This document shows positions 22,163 through 31,044 of a stretch of 64,000 bases of DNA, piece by piece. The notes below the pieces were generated by a model. That model was not told where the DNA came from, made no database searches, and was given only the letters and a program-made list of their open reading frames with translations. Numbering within the stretch: the stretch's first letter is position 1; every line of letters begins with the position of its first letter. Position numbers and translations under genes: made by a program. The DNA comes from Bacillus sp. AFS015802 (GTDB lineage: Bacteria; Bacillota; Bacilli; Bacillales; Bacillaceae_B): assembly GCF_002561455.1 (NCBI RefSeq), contig NZ_NTUP01000011.1:81433-145432 (forward strand). Reading direction: 5' to 3'.

Positions 22163-22240
22163 TTTAAAAGCGCAGGCGGCTCTAGCCGCCGGAGCTGGAT
22201 CTATTAAAAGCGCAGGCTGTGAACCACCTGAGCTTTTTTC
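22163..22240. repeat. GC-rich repeat fragment in the ilvB 5' untranslated region
   Basis: GGCGGCT-CT-AGCCGCC (22175-22190) forms a perfect hairpin. CTAGCCGCCGGAGCTGGA (22182-22199) is identical to 1977-1994. The word AAAAGCGCAGGC occurs twice (about 22167 and 22207). It looks like an inserted or decayed intergenic repeat between the T-box terminator and the ilvB ribosome site. Confidence 0.6.
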
Positions 22241-22243
22241 AAA

Positions 22244-22525
22244 CAAAAAAGACCTTTCCACCCACTACGACAGAGTTCATCTTTCGCAGGGGCGAAAAGG
22301 TCTTACTTCCTTTCCACGGTACCACCCTAGTTCAGAGACGACAAATAGCATCTCCCTTTGCAGGCTGATCGGTTTCATCAGCCTTTGTTTTTGTAACGAG
22401 TATCATCTACTCGATCGTTCCTACTTACACGGTTCAGAACGATACTCAGAGGGGATGTCGGTATTGGATGTATTACTGGTTTGCAGCACCACCAGCTCTC
22501 TGAAAATACGATGTCCAATCCTTTT
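22244..22525 (-). promoter_or_regulatory. T-box leader of the ilvB-leu operon
   Basis: Read on the minus strand this has Stem I with AGAGAGCTGGTGGTGCTGC and CCCTCTGAG arms, a Stem III hairpin GGCTGAT/ATCAGCC, the T-box AGGGTGGTACCG (22317-22328), and a terminator pairing AAGACCTTT with AAAGGTCTT (22249-22304) followed by TTTTTT. By position before CCCTCTGAG the specifier is probably AUC (22454-22456), which is isoleucine rather than leucine. Uncharged tRNA would stabilise the antiterminator. It begins just after the ilvD stop, and I found no clear separate promoter, so read-through from ilvD is possible. Confidence 0.9.
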
Positions 22526-22546
22526 ACCTCTTCAACGCTTTCACAT

Positions 22547-24214
22547 TTATTCTGTTTTCAAGACTCCGCCGGTACTTGCCGATGTCACAAGCTTTGCGTA
22601 TCTTGCCAGATAACCTTTCTTGATTTTCGGAGGAGGCTGTACCCACTCCTGTTGTCTGAACGTCAACTCTTCTTCTGAAACCATCAAGGAAATCGTCCGA
22701 TTCGTCAGATCGATGAAGATGGGATCTCCATTTTCAACGACGCCGATCGGTCCTCCTTCGGCCGCTTCCGGTGAGACATGACCGATTGAAATGCCCCGGG
22801 ACGCTCCTGAAAATCGTCCGTCTGTCATGAGTGCCACTTTCTTCTCAAGGCCCCGTCCTGCAATGGCTGCCGTCGGTGCGAGCATCTCCGGCATCCCCGG
22901 ACCGCCCTTTGGCCCCTCATAACGGATCACCACGACGTGGCCTTCTTTCACTTCCCCGCTTTCGATTCCGGCAAGGGCATCATCCTGGGATTCGTAGACA
23001 ATCGCTTCTCCCATGAATGTTTTGATCGATGGATCGACTGCCCCCACTTTGATGACCCCGCCGTTTGGAGCGATATTCCCGAATAGGACGGATAAACCTC
23101 CGACTGGACTGTGGGCATTATCCCTGCGACGGATGACATCATCATTTTGAATATGAGCATCCTTCACATTTTCGTAAAGCGACTTTCCTGTAACGGTGAG
23201 CCGATCCTTGTGTACGGCTTCCATTTCACAGAGCTCTTTAATGATGGCGCTGACCCCGCCGGCATTATGGACATCCTGCATAGAGTAATCGGATGCCGGG
23301 CTGATCTTGGACAAATAAGGGACCCTTTCTGCCACTTTATTGATCCGGTTGATGTCATAATCGATTTCCGCTTCATTGGCGATGGCCAGTGTGTGAAGGA
23401 CGGTATTCGTTGATCCCCCCATGGCCATATCCAGCGCAAATGCATCATCGATGGTGTCTTCGGTTATGATGTCTCTTGGTTTAATATCTTTTTTCACCAT
23501 TTCTACGAGGTATTTCGCGGCGTCCTTGATTAACTGGTGCCGTTCTTCAGAAGTCGCTACAATCGTTCCATTTCCCGGAGGAGCCATTCCGAGCATCTCC
23601 ATCAGGGAATTCATGGAGTTCGCCGTGAACATCCCTGAGCACGATCCGCATGTCGGACAGGCATTGGCTTCAATGTCGAGAAGCTGTTCTGCCGTCATCC
23701 TTCCTGACTGATGGGCACCGACCCCTTCAAAAACGGATACGAGTGATAATGGCTTCCCTTCACTCGATACCCCCGCTTCCATCGGACCTCCCGATACGAA
23801 AACGGAAGGGACATTGGTTCTGACTGATGCCATCAGCATCCCCGGTGTGATCTTGTCACAATTCGGAATGTAGAACACGCCGTCGAACCAGTGGGCATTG
23901 ATGACGGTTTCCGCTGAGTCGGCGATCAGTTCCCGACTCGGTAGGGAATACCTCATCCCGATGTGTCCCATGGCGATCCCGTCGTCAACACCGATTGTAT
24001 TGAATTCGAACGGGATGCCTCCTGCTTCACGGATTGCCTCTTTTACCACCTGGGCAAAGCCATTTAAATGCATATGACCCGGGATGATATCGATATAAGA
24101 GTTACACACCCCGATGAATGGTTTTTCCAGATCCTCCAGTTTCACTCCCGTCGCATATAATAAACTGCGGTGGGGAGCACGATCGATTCCTTTTTTGATC
24201 ATGTCACTTCGCAC
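22547..24214 (-). CDS. ilvD: Dihydroxy-acid dehydratase
   Basis: IlvD dehydrates dihydroxyisovalerate and dihydroxymethylvalerate to the 2-oxoacids preceding valine and isoleucine. The 555-residue protein carries Fe-S ligands in NCDKITPGM and [17 protein letters not shown], and [21 protein letters not shown] near the C-terminus. The start is GTG at 24214 with GGAGG 7 nt upstream. It follows ilvE by 15 nt, with the ribosome site next to the ilvE stop. Confidence 0.96.
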   Translation of the reverse strand: MRSDMIKKGIDRAPHRSLLYATGVKLEDLEKPFIGVCNSYIDIIPGHMHLNGFAQVVKEAIREAGGIPFEFNTIGVDDGIAMGHIGMRYSLPSRELIADSAETVINAHWFDGVFYIPNCDKITPGMLMASVRTNVPSVFVSGGPMEAGVSSEGKPLSLVSVFEGVGAHQSGRMTAEQLLDIEANACPTCGSCSGMFTANSMNSLMEMLGMAPPGNGTIVATSEERHQLIKDAAKYLVEMVKKDIKPRDIITEDTIDDAFALDMAMGGSTNTVLHTLAIANEAEIDYDINRINKVAERVPYLSKISPASDYSMQDVHNAGGVSAIIKELCEMEAVHKDRLTVTGKSLYENVKDAHIQNDDVIRRRDNAHSPVGGLSVLFGNIAPNGGVIKVGAVDPSIKTFMGEAIVYESQDDALAGIESGEVKEGHVVVIRYEGPKGGPGMPEMLAPTAAIAGRGLEKKVALMTDGRFSGASRGISIGHVSPEAAEGGPIGVVENGDPIFIDLTNRTISLMVSEEELTFRQQEWVQPPPKIKKGYLARYAKLVTSASTGGVLKTE

Positions 24215-24229
24215 ATCATCACCTCCAAC

Positions 24230-25129
24230 TTAGCCGACTTGAGCATTCTGTTTGTAAACTTTTCTTCCATCCTGCGTGACAGTATTTCTGAATTCCTGCA
24301 ATAATTGAGTTGTATACTTTCCTGGCTTTCCTTCTCCGATCACACGTCCGTCAACCTTGACAACGGCAATGACTTCGGCAGCTGTTCCTGTTAAGAACAC
24401 CTCATCTGCTGTATATACATCATGACGGGTGAAAACTTCTTCCTTCATCTCGAATCCGAGCTTCCCGGCGATTTCGATGATGGCATTACGGGTGATCCCT
24501 TCAAGGGCCCCTACATATCCAGGAGGGGTCAGGATCTTCCCTTTTTTGACAATGAAGATATTGTCCGCTGATCCTTCCGCTACATACCCCTGGTCGTTAA
24601 GCATTAATGCTTCACTCACACCAGCCAGGTTGGCTTCGATTTTTACGAGGATATTATTTAAGTAGTTTAACGATTTAACCTTTGGTGAAAGAACATCTGC
24701 ACGGTTACGGCGACTTGCTACTGTCACGATATCGATGCCCGTGTCGTATAAGCTTTTAGGGAATAGAGCTAATTGTTCTGCGATGACGATGATTTGTGGC
24801 TTTCTACAAGTAAATGGATCCAGTCCCAAGTTTCCAACACCTCTAGAAATGACCACGCGTATGTAGGCATTTTCCAGCTGATTCTTTTTCAGTGTATCAA
24901 CGATAATGTCGCTCATCTCTTCTTTAGAGACTTCGATATTCAACATGATTGATTTTGCAGAGTCATAAAGGCGATCAACATGTTCTTCCAGACGGAACAC
25001 GTTCCCATCGTACATTCGAATCCCTTCGAACACTCCATCTCCATATAGAAAACCATGGTCGTACACAGATACAACTGCGTCTTCCTTTTTTACGTATTGC
25101 CCGTCTAAGTAGATCCATTGTTCGTTCAT
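24230..25129 (-). CDS. ilvE: Branched-chain amino acid aminotransferase
   Basis: This fold-type IV PLP enzyme of about 299 residues transfers the amino group from glutamate to the branched 2-oxoacids. It shows YLDGQYVKKEDAVVSVYDHGFLYGDGVFEGIR at the N-terminus, here recognised by VYDHGFLYGDGVFEGI, the PLP lysine region VKSLNYLNNI, and EGSADNIFIVKKG. AAAGGA lies 9 nt before the ATG at 25129. The ATG at 25138 abuts that site and is rejected. It heads the ilvE-ilvD unit. Confidence 0.94.
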   Translation of the reverse strand: MNEQWIYLDGQYVKKEDAVVSVYDHGFLYGDGVFEGIRMYDGNVFRLEEHVDRLYDSAKSIMLNIEVSKEEMSDIIVDTLKKNQLENAYIRVVISRGVGNLGLDPFTCRKPQIIVIAEQLALFPKSLYDTGIDIVTVASRRNRADVLSPKVKSLNYLNNILVKIEANLAGVSEALMLNDQGYVAEGSADNIFIVKKGKILTPPGYVGALEGITRNAIIEIAGKLGFEMKEEVFTRHDVYTADEVFLTGTAAEVIAVVKVDGRVIGEGKPGKYTTQLLQEFRNTVTQDGRKVYKQNAQVG

Positions 25130-25776
25130 GTTAATCATTCCTTTCCCGGTTGAAATTTATTTGATTATTCGGAATTTTATTTTTGCAACGGGAGTCCGTT
25201 GACTCGGAGACCATTTAGCAGGCGGCCTGGTTGGATTGTGACTGCCGCTTTCTGCTGGCTCAGTTTTTTTTATTGAGGACAATATTACTCCCGTTTCACG
25301 GTAAGGTCAACAGGCTTTTTGTAAATTTTTTGACTATTTAGATTTGTCTGATTATAAGTAAACGCTTACATCTTTGTCCTAATGGAGTTTGTTGCATTGA
25401 AAATTTTTTTGAGATTTTTTTATTTTCGGAGTAAAAGGAAGCTTTAGATCCGGCATGTATGCATGACATGAATCTTTCGACAAAATCCTGTGGGAATGGG
25501 GGTTCGGGGAGTTTTGACATCTGTGTAAAGGCATGGCATATTCTCATTGGAAAACCACAAATGAGAATACTATTTTCTATATAATAGAATGTATGTATGA
25601 TTATTCATTCGAAAAAGACAAGTAACCTGATGAATTTCATGGGAACAAGTTCTATTCCATCCTCATTCTCGACCTCTTCGTGTTGATTCACTTTTTCTCA
25701 TCACTTGGATAATCTTCCGTTCAAAAATATATTTCCCCACTGGGGCCTTCACTCTTTTTTAAACTCTATACAAATA
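25130..25776. other. Non-coding gap: ilvE leader, promoter and no recognisable gene
   Basis: Apart from the ilvE promoter and its structured leader, and the hmgA terminator at its left edge, I see no gene or repeat here. Open frames in this stretch lack ribosome sites. Confidence 0.5.
25351..25380 (-). promoter_or_regulatory. Putative ilvE promoter overlapped by a cre (CcpA) site
   Basis: On the minus strand TATAAT (25351-25356) lies 18 bp after AGGACA (25375-25380). The spacer contains TGTAAGCGTTTACT (25357-25370), which fits the cre consensus TGWAANCGNTNWCA at all but the last base. CcpA control of ilv genes is known in B. subtilis. The leader to ilvE is about 215 nt and can form alternative hairpins around 25180-25215. 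Confidence 0.6.
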
Positions 25777-25815
25777 AAGAAGAATCAATCCAAAGTCTTT
25801 GGATTGATTCTTCCT
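25777..25815 (-). terminator. Terminator of the tyrosine degradation operon
   Basis: GAAGAATCAATCCAAAG and CTTTGGATTGATTCTTC (25779-25813) form a perfect 17-bp inverted repeat with a single central T, followed on the minus strand by TTTATTTG. It ends hmgA. Confidence 0.88.
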
Positions 25816-26961
25816 TTACACCCATGTGAACATATAATTCGGATCTTCGACATCCTTTGCTTTCTTCACGATTTTCAACGGTTTGAAGGTATCGATCATG
25901 ACGGCGAGCTCAAGGGTTTCTTTTTTTCCGATGCTGGCTTCAGTGGTTCCTGGATGAGGACCGTGTGGAATCCCGCTCGGGTGAAGGGTGATCGATCCTT
26001 CCTTGATACCCTTCCTGCTCATGAAGTTTCCTTCCACATAGTACAAGAGCTCATCACTGTTCACGTTGCTGTGATTATAAGGAGCCGGAATTGATTCCGG
26101 ATGGTAGTCATATAATCTGGGCACAAAGGAACACACCACGAAGTTATGACCTTCGAACGTCTGATGGACAGGAGGCGGCTGATGGACCCGGCCGGTGATC
26201 GGCTCGAAGTCTTCGATGTTGAATACCCACGGATACAAATAACCATCCCAGCCGACGACATCCAATGGATGATGATTCAATATATGGGAATGAAGAGCGC
26301 CCCTTGATTTGGTGATGACTTCAAACTCACCCTCTTCATCCACGGTCTCGAGCTTTTCCGGTCCCCGCAGATCCCGTTCACAAAACGGACTGTGCTCCAG
26401 CAGCTGACCGTACTCGTTTCGATAGCGGCGAGGAGTGGTGATCTGACTGAAGGACTCCACAATCAGCATCTTCGTCTCTTCTTCCGGTACGACACGGTAG
26501 ATGGTTCCGATCGGGATCACCACATAATCACCTTTTCCATAGGTGATCGTCCCGAACATCGTTTCCACCACTCCCTTGCCGAAATGAATATAAAGCATTT
26601 CATCCCCGTCACCGTTTCGGTAAAAGCTTTTCATCTCTTCCGTGACAAAGGCCGTTCCGATCAACAGATCCGAATTACCCAGTAAATACTCACGGCTTTT
26701 TAAGGCACAGCCTTTCTTCTCTACTTTATCTGTAAAAAAATGTCGATGACGAAGAGCACCCTCTTCTTCAAACTCCGGCATATAACTCCCTAAATAGTCC
26801 GTTTTCGCCACAGCCGTCGGCAAATGATGATGATACAAGATCGACTGTGTTCCCGAGAATCCCTTCGTCCCCATGACCTGTTCTCTGTAAAGCGTGCCGT
26901 CGTCCTTTTTAAACATGGTGTGACGCTTATGAGGTATGTTCCCCAGTTGACGATAGTACAT
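25816..26961 (-). CDS. hmgA: Homogentisate 1,2-dioxygenase
   Basis: HmgA opens the ring of homogentisate to maleylacetoacetate using Fe(II) and O2. The chain is about 381 residues from the ATG at 26961 (MYYRQLGNIPHKRHTMF), which has AGGAGG upstream. It has family features HHHLPTAV, LYIHFGKGVVETMFGTITYGKGDYVVIP (ends LYIHFGKG and DYVVIPIGT), and the C-terminal metal-binding part HPSGIPHGPHPG. It is the last gene of the tyrosine operon and overlaps the preceding fumarylacetoacetase-like gene by 35 nt. Confidence 0.9.
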   Translation of the reverse strand: MYYRQLGNIPHKRHTMFKKDDGTLYREQVMGTKGFSGTQSILYHHHLPTAVAKTDYLGSYMPEFEEEGALRHRHFFTDKVEKKGCALKSREYLLGNSDLLIGTAFVTEEMKSFYRNGDGDEMLYIHFGKGVVETMFGTITYGKGDYVVIPIGTIYRVVPEEETKMLIVESFSQITTPRRYRNEYGQLLEHSPFCERDLRGPEKLETVDEEGEFEVITKSRGALHSHILNHHPLDVVGWDGYLYPWVFNIEDFEPITGRVHQPPPVHQTFEGHNFVVCSFVPRLYDYHPESIPAPYNHSNVNSDELLYYVEGNFMSRKGIKEGSITLHPSGIPHGPHPGTTEASIGKKETLELAVMIDTFKPLKIVKKAKDVEDPNYMFTWV

Positions 26962-27892
26962 GGTCTTCCTCCTCTCTTCTCTTTGCAATCGAATTACGCA
27001 AAACACCTAATCCCGTAATCTCTAATTCCACCGTATCCCCGGGCTTTAACCATGGATGTTTCTCTGGACCAAGCTCTAATATGCAGCCGGTTCCGACCGT
27101 CCCTGATCCAATGACCTCACCCGGATAAAGGGTAACGTCTTTTGAAGCACGTTCGATCATGTCGGCGAATGTAAAATATATATCCTGGTAATTGCCTTGG
27201 GACAAGAGCTCCCCATTCACTTTTGCCGTCATGGAGAGATCAAAACGGTCTCCCCTGCGATAAGATTCCAGTTCATCCCCCGTCACTAAATAAGGACCGA
27301 ATGAAGTGGCAAAATCCTTTCCTTTCGCAGGACCAAGCCCCACTTTCATTTCATGCTTCTGGATATCCCTCGCACTCCAGTCGTTCATGATGAAATATCC
27401 ATAAATATAGTCTTCCGCGTCGGCTTTTGAAATGTTCCTGCCTTCTTTCCCGATCACACAGGCGATTTCGAGTTCATAATCGAGCCACTCACAGTCAGCC
27501 GGCGTTTCAATGTGATCGAGAGGACCCTTGACGGCCAAATGATTGGAGAAATAGAAGACGGGGATGTCATACCATTCCGGCACCACATCCAGCCCCCTCC
27601 GTTTACGGGCCGTTTTCACATGCTCTTCAAATGCATAGAAATCCCGGATGCTGACAGGTCTTGGAATCGGCGACTGCAGCGTGACATCACGTAATGAATG
27701 CACTCCCTTGTCTTTTTCTGAAAAGGTACCGAACCCCTTCATCCGTTTCATGCCTTCTTCTCCCAAATCGATGATGGATAATATGTCTTTAGGGAGTGAT
27801 CCGCCACTTACAGCATGGATGTCTGCGACAAGATCACCCTGAACGATCCCTGCCCTGACTTCTCCTTCTTTTATAAAACTAACCAGCTTCAC
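26927..27892 (-). CDS. Fumarylacetoacetate hydrolase family protein
   Basis: This 321-residue protein is expected to cleave fumarylacetoacetate, or possibly maleylacetoacetate, into fumarate and acetoacetate. The FAH fold is clear: VKGPLDHIETPADCEWLDYELEIACVIG (ends VKGPLDHIETP and DYELEIACVIG, with metal ligand Glu), YIYGYFIMNDWSARDIQ, LGPAKGKDFATSFGPYLVT in part, and IGSGTVGTGCILELG. Related proteins are oxaloacetate decarboxylases or isomerases, but the position between tyrosine-degradation genes favours fumarylacetoacetase. It ends inside hmgA. Confidence 0.85.
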   Translation of the reverse strand: MKLVSFIKEGEVRAGIVQGDLVADIHAVSGGSLPKDILSIIDLGEEGMKRMKGFGTFSEKDKGVHSLRDVTLQSPIPRPVSIRDFYAFEEHVKTARKRRGLDVVPEWYDIPVFYFSNHLAVKGPLDHIETPADCEWLDYELEIACVIGKEGRNISKADAEDYIYGYFIMNDWSARDIQKHEMKVGLGPAKGKDFATSFGPYLVTGDELESYRRGDRFDLSMTAKVNGELLSQGNYQDIYFTFADMIERASKDVTLYPGEVIGSGTVGTGCILELGPEKHPWLKPGDTVELEITGLGVLRNSIAKRREEEDHVLSSTGEHTS

Positions 27893-27898
27893 GTCATA

Positions 27899-28510
27899 TC
27901 ACCTTTTTCGAATCAATTCAAATGAATCGGATAATGGTTTGGTATACATCTGACCGGCAAGGCGTCCCACCGGCTTGAGTTTCTCTGAGTCTATCTTTCC
28001 ATCGTAATAAAGTGCATCATTGATCCTGACACACTCCACCTTCCCGATGACTAGGCTCCCGGCACCAGGATGATCGCCGAAGTGAAGGACCTCATGAAGA
28101 ACGCACTCCAATTGAACCTTGCTTTCGGATACTCCCGGTGGCTTGACGGTGATGGACTCTTTCTTCGTCAGACCGACCTGTTCGAATTCATCCACATCCG
28201 GGTCAAATTCAATGGCACAGTTATTCATTTCCTCCACAAACTCTTCACTGACGATATTGATGACGAATTCCTTCGTTTTCTCGATGTTTTCGAGGGTATC
28301 CTTTTTGCTGCCATCCTTTCCTCTTCTCATGGGTGAGAAGCAAACGAGCATGGGCTCTGCACAAATCGCCGTAAAGAAGCTGTAAGGGGCAAGATTCGCA
28401 TTCCCCTTTTCATCCAGGGATGAGACGAAGGCGATCGGACGGGGCAAAATCGAGCCGATCATCAGTTTATAGGCGGACTGCCACTCGAGCGTCTGGGGTT
28501 TGATATCCAC
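27899..28510 (-). CDS. Flavin-reductase-like (FMN-binding split-barrel) protein in the tyrosine operon
   Basis: This 203-residue protein of the DIM6/NTAB flavin reductase family has LMIGSILPRPIAFVSSLDEKG, NLAPYSFFTAICAEPMLVCFSP (ends NLAPYSFFTA and LVCFSP) and LETKEF-like helices typical of an FMN-binding split barrel. The family supplies reduced flavin or acts as a flavoenzyme. No partner oxygenase is obvious here. The gene is 6 nt upstream of the FAH-like gene and directly abuts the aminotransferase, so it is part of the tyrosine operon, where the textbook pathway has no step for it. Confidence 0.8.
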   Translation of the reverse strand: MDIKPQTLEWQSAYKLMIGSILPRPIAFVSSLDEKGNANLAPYSFFTAICAEPMLVCFSPMRRGKDGSKKDTLENIEKTKEFVINIVSEEFVEEMNNCAIEFDPDVDEFEQVGLTKKESITVKPPGVSESKVQLECVLHEVLHFGDHPGAGSLVIGKVECVRINDALYYDGKIDSEKLKPVGRLAGQMYTKPLSDSFELIRKR

Positions 28511-29620
28511 TTAATTCACCCCTCTGTTTTGCAAAATGTCTTTCATTGCTTCAACGAATCGCTTGTTATCCTCTTCCGTTCCAATCGTGACCCGGACCGT
28601 TGTCGGATACCCGAGAAGCGTTCCCGAACGGACGACGAGCCCTCTTTTCACCAGCCCATAAGAGACCGTATCCCCATTCAATCCTGTGTCCACCATGATA
28701 AAGTTCGATTGAGATGGGAAATAAGATATGCCCATGCGGTCAAATTCCCTCTCCAAATAGAGACGCCCCTGTTCGTTCTTATGGGTGCACTCCCTGATAA
28801 ACGCTTGGTCTTCCAGGGCAATGATCGCTGACTTCTGGGCTACGGTATTTACATTGAAGACGTCCTTCACTTTTCGGAGCTGTTCAGCAATTTCCTCATT
28901 CATGACCCCGAAACCGACCCTTAACCCGGCAAGGCCGTATATTTTTGAAAATGTCCTGAGGACGATCAGATTTTCGAATGCAGGCAGGAGGGGCAGGGTT
29001 TCTAAATAGTCATCCGTTGTCACGTACTCCATATAGGCTTCATCCACCACCACCAGGATGTCTGGCGGCACGGTCTCGATAAACTGCAGGAGCTCTTTTT
29101 TCCCGACAATGGTTCCGGTCGGATTATTGGGGTTGCACACAAAGATCAGCTTCGTGTTTGGAGTGATATGTTCCTGCATCCCCTGTAAGTCATGGGTTCC
29201 GTCTACAAGAGGCACGATGACCGGGGTGCCACCCTCCAGTAACACATTGGTCTGATACCTCGGAAACGTAACATCGGCCATGATAGCTTCATCACCGACG
29301 CTCAAATAGGCCCTCGTCAACAGCCGGATCACTTCATCAGAGCCGTTCCCGAATACGAGCTGTTCTTTCGGAACCCCCAGAAACGCTGAAACCTTATGAC
29401 TAAGATCGACCGCTGCCCCGTCCGGATACAAAAACAGGTCGGTGCCATTTTCTTTAAACCACTGCTTCACTTTCGGAGAGCAGCCGTAGATGTTTTCATT
29501 TTCGGACAGCTTTCTGATCGAGCTTAAGTTATGCTCCTTCTGCAAGTCTAAAAGCGTCTTTCCCAGCACATATGGAGCGATATGCGTGACCGCTTCCCTT
29601 GTCTTGATCTTTAATGTCAT
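28511..29620 (-). CDS. HisC-like aminotransferase, probably aromatic
   Basis: This class I/II PLP aminotransferase has about 369 residues from the ATG at 29620 (MTLKIKTREAVTHIAPY). It shows the substrate loop LSENENIYGCSPKV, FVCNPNNPTGT, and the PLP lysine in RTFSKIYGLAGLRVGFG. It belongs to the histidinol-phosphate aminotransferase branch. No other his gene is near, and its neighbours are hpd and hmgA. I infer that it makes 4-hydroxyphenylpyruvate from tyrosine. GAGGG lies 7 nt upstream of the start; the frame extends further into a structured intercistronic region. Confidence 0.85.
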   Translation of the reverse strand: MTLKIKTREAVTHIAPYVLGKTLLDLQKEHNLSSIRKLSENENIYGCSPKVKQWFKENGTDLFLYPDGAAVDLSHKVSAFLGVPKEQLVFGNGSDEVIRLLTRAYLSVGDEAIMADVTFPRYQTNVLLEGGTPVIVPLVDGTHDLQGMQEHITPNTKLIFVCNPNNPTGTIVGKKELLQFIETVPPDILVVVDEAYMEYVTTDDYLETLPLLPAFENLIVLRTFSKIYGLAGLRVGFGVMNEEIAEQLRKVKDVFNVNTVAQKSAIIALEDQAFIRECTHKNEQGRLYLEREFDRMGISYFPSQSNFIMVDTGLNGDTVSYGLVKRGLVVRSGTLLGYPTTVRVTIGTEEDNKRFVEAMKDILQNRGVN

Positions 29621-29650
29621 ACATATACCCTCGCCTTCCTCATGGATGAA

Positions 29651-29755
29651 GGGGGTTGACTCACGCGTTAGCTTGTCTTCACGTCTTAATATCGTACCTT
29701 TCATTTGGACGATATTAATCATAGAAGCAGCTAATCTCTTCATGAGTTAACCCCC
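29651..29755 (-). other. 105-bp imperfect palindrome between hpd and the aminotransferase gene
   Basis: Three nested complementary segments are visible: GGGGGTTGACTCA (29651-29663) with TGAGTTAACCCCC (29743-29755), TTAGCTTGTCTTC (29668-29680) with GAAGCAGCTAA (29724-29734), and TTAATATCGTACC (29686-29698) with GGACGATATTAA (29707-29718). The whole could fold into one long hairpin in the mRNA, or be the remnant of a small inverted-repeat element. Confidence 0.65.
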
Positions 29756-29808
29756 TGACCGGTTCCTTTGACCCCCGTTATATATGTTCTATTTATCTAT
29801 TTTTTTGT

Positions 29809-30924
29809 TTATAGGTTTCCTCTGCGTTCCTGTTCGCGCTCGATGGATTCAAATAGTGCTTTGAAGTTTCCTTCCCCGAATCCCCTCGCCCCTTTACGTT
29901 GAATCACTTCGATGAACAGCGTAGGACGATCCACGATAGGTTTCGTGAAGATTTGAAGCAGGTAGCCCTCATCATCACGGTCTACTAAAATATTCAGCTC
30001 TTTGATTCTCGAAATCTCTTCATCAATTTCCCCCACACGTTCTGAAAGCATTTCGTAATAAGAATCCGGCGTGCTTAAGAACTCGACTCCATTCTCCTTC
30101 AGGATACCGACTGTTTTGACGATGTCCTCTGTCAGGATGGCAATATGCTGCACCCCTGGACCACCATAGAACTCTAGGTATTCCTGAATCTGTGATTTTC
30201 GTTTTCCTTCAGCGGGCTCATTGATCGGGAATTTAATGCGGCCGCCATTATGCATGACCTTCGACATAAGGGCTGAGTACTCCGTCGTAATATCTTCATT
30301 TGTGAAGTGACGCATTTCCTTGAATCCCATGACTTTCTCGTAATACTCCACCCATTCTTCCATTCGCTCAACGTTTCCGACTACGTGATCGACAGCGATG
30401 ATACCGGCATCTTCATTTGTAAGGGCAGAATCGTACTTCTCGAAACCTGGCATGAAGATCCCTTTGTAATCTTTACGTTCCACAAGTGTATGGATCGTGT
30501 CCCCATATGTACCAATGACGGCTTTCTTTACTTGTCCGTGATCATCTTCCATCGTCGAAGGAGGCATGATTTCAATCGCCCCACGGGATACAGCGCCATT
30601 GTAAGCCTTTTCAATATCATCCACCACAAGGGCGATATCTTTGATGCCGTCTCCATGCTTCTTTACAAACTGAGACACACGGCTGCCTTCGTGAAGGCTT
30701 CCCGTAATGAGCAATCGTACTTTGTTTTGCTGCAATACATAGGATACTGTGTCACGGTTTCCGGTTTCGAGCCCTGAGTAGGCAACTGTCTTAAAGCCGA
30801 ATGCCGTACAGAAGAAATGAGCCGCTTGTTTCGCATTTCCCGTGTAGTACTCTAAATAGTCAACATCCCTTACTGGAAATACCTCTTCTACTTTTTCCTG
30901 TTTTCTCGCTACATTCTCTTGCAT
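29809..30924 (-). CDS. hpd: 4-hydroxyphenylpyruvate dioxygenase
   Basis: Hpd converts 4-hydroxyphenylpyruvate to homogentisate with Fe(II). The 371-residue protein consists of two vicinal-oxygen-chelate halves. Iron ligands are visible as His in IIAVDHVVGNV, His in GPGVQHIAILTEDI, and Glu in LFIEVIQRKGARGFGEGNF. The length is normal for bacterial HPPD. It is the first gene of the tyrosine operon (hpd, aminotransferase, flavin protein, FAH, hmgA), with its own promoter and a candidate CodY box. Confidence 0.94.
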   Translation of the reverse strand: MQENVARKQEKVEEVFPVRDVDYLEYYTGNAKQAAHFFCTAFGFKTVAYSGLETGNRDTVSYVLQQNKVRLLITGSLHEGSRVSQFVKKHGDGIKDIALVVDDIEKAYNGAVSRGAIEIMPPSTMEDDHGQVKKAVIGTYGDTIHTLVERKDYKGIFMPGFEKYDSALTNEDAGIIAVDHVVGNVERMEEWVEYYEKVMGFKEMRHFTNEDITTEYSALMSKVMHNGGRIKFPINEPAEGKRKSQIQEYLEFYGGPGVQHIAILTEDIVKTVGILKENGVEFLSTPDSYYEMLSERVGEIDEEISRIKELNILVDRDDEGYLLQIFTKPIVDRPTLFIEVIQRKGARGFGEGNFKALFESIEREQERRGNL

Positions 30925-30948
30925 CCTGATCCCTCCATTAAACGTTAA

Positions 30949-30966
30949 TATATTCTGAATATTATA
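30949..30966 (-). promoter_or_regulatory. hpd promoter -10 with overlapping CodY-like box
   Basis: TATAAT lies at 30961-30966 on the minus strand. TATATTCTGAATATT (30949-30963) matches CodY consensus AATTTTCWGAAAATT with three mismatches and keeps the TTCTGAA core. A single ACGTT half-site lies at 30942-30946. The -35 is poor. Confidence 0.45.
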
Positions 30967-31044
30967 GTAAATTGTTTTATAAAACTTCTCAAGAGCGGCT
31001 AGTAAAGCTTAAACGCTTCTCTGTGGAAAAGCGTGTCCCCCATT

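Noticed and set aside
31000..31030. cre-like AAACGCTT between hpd and lpdV
   Set aside because: Only the core matches; flanking bases do not fit the cre consensus.
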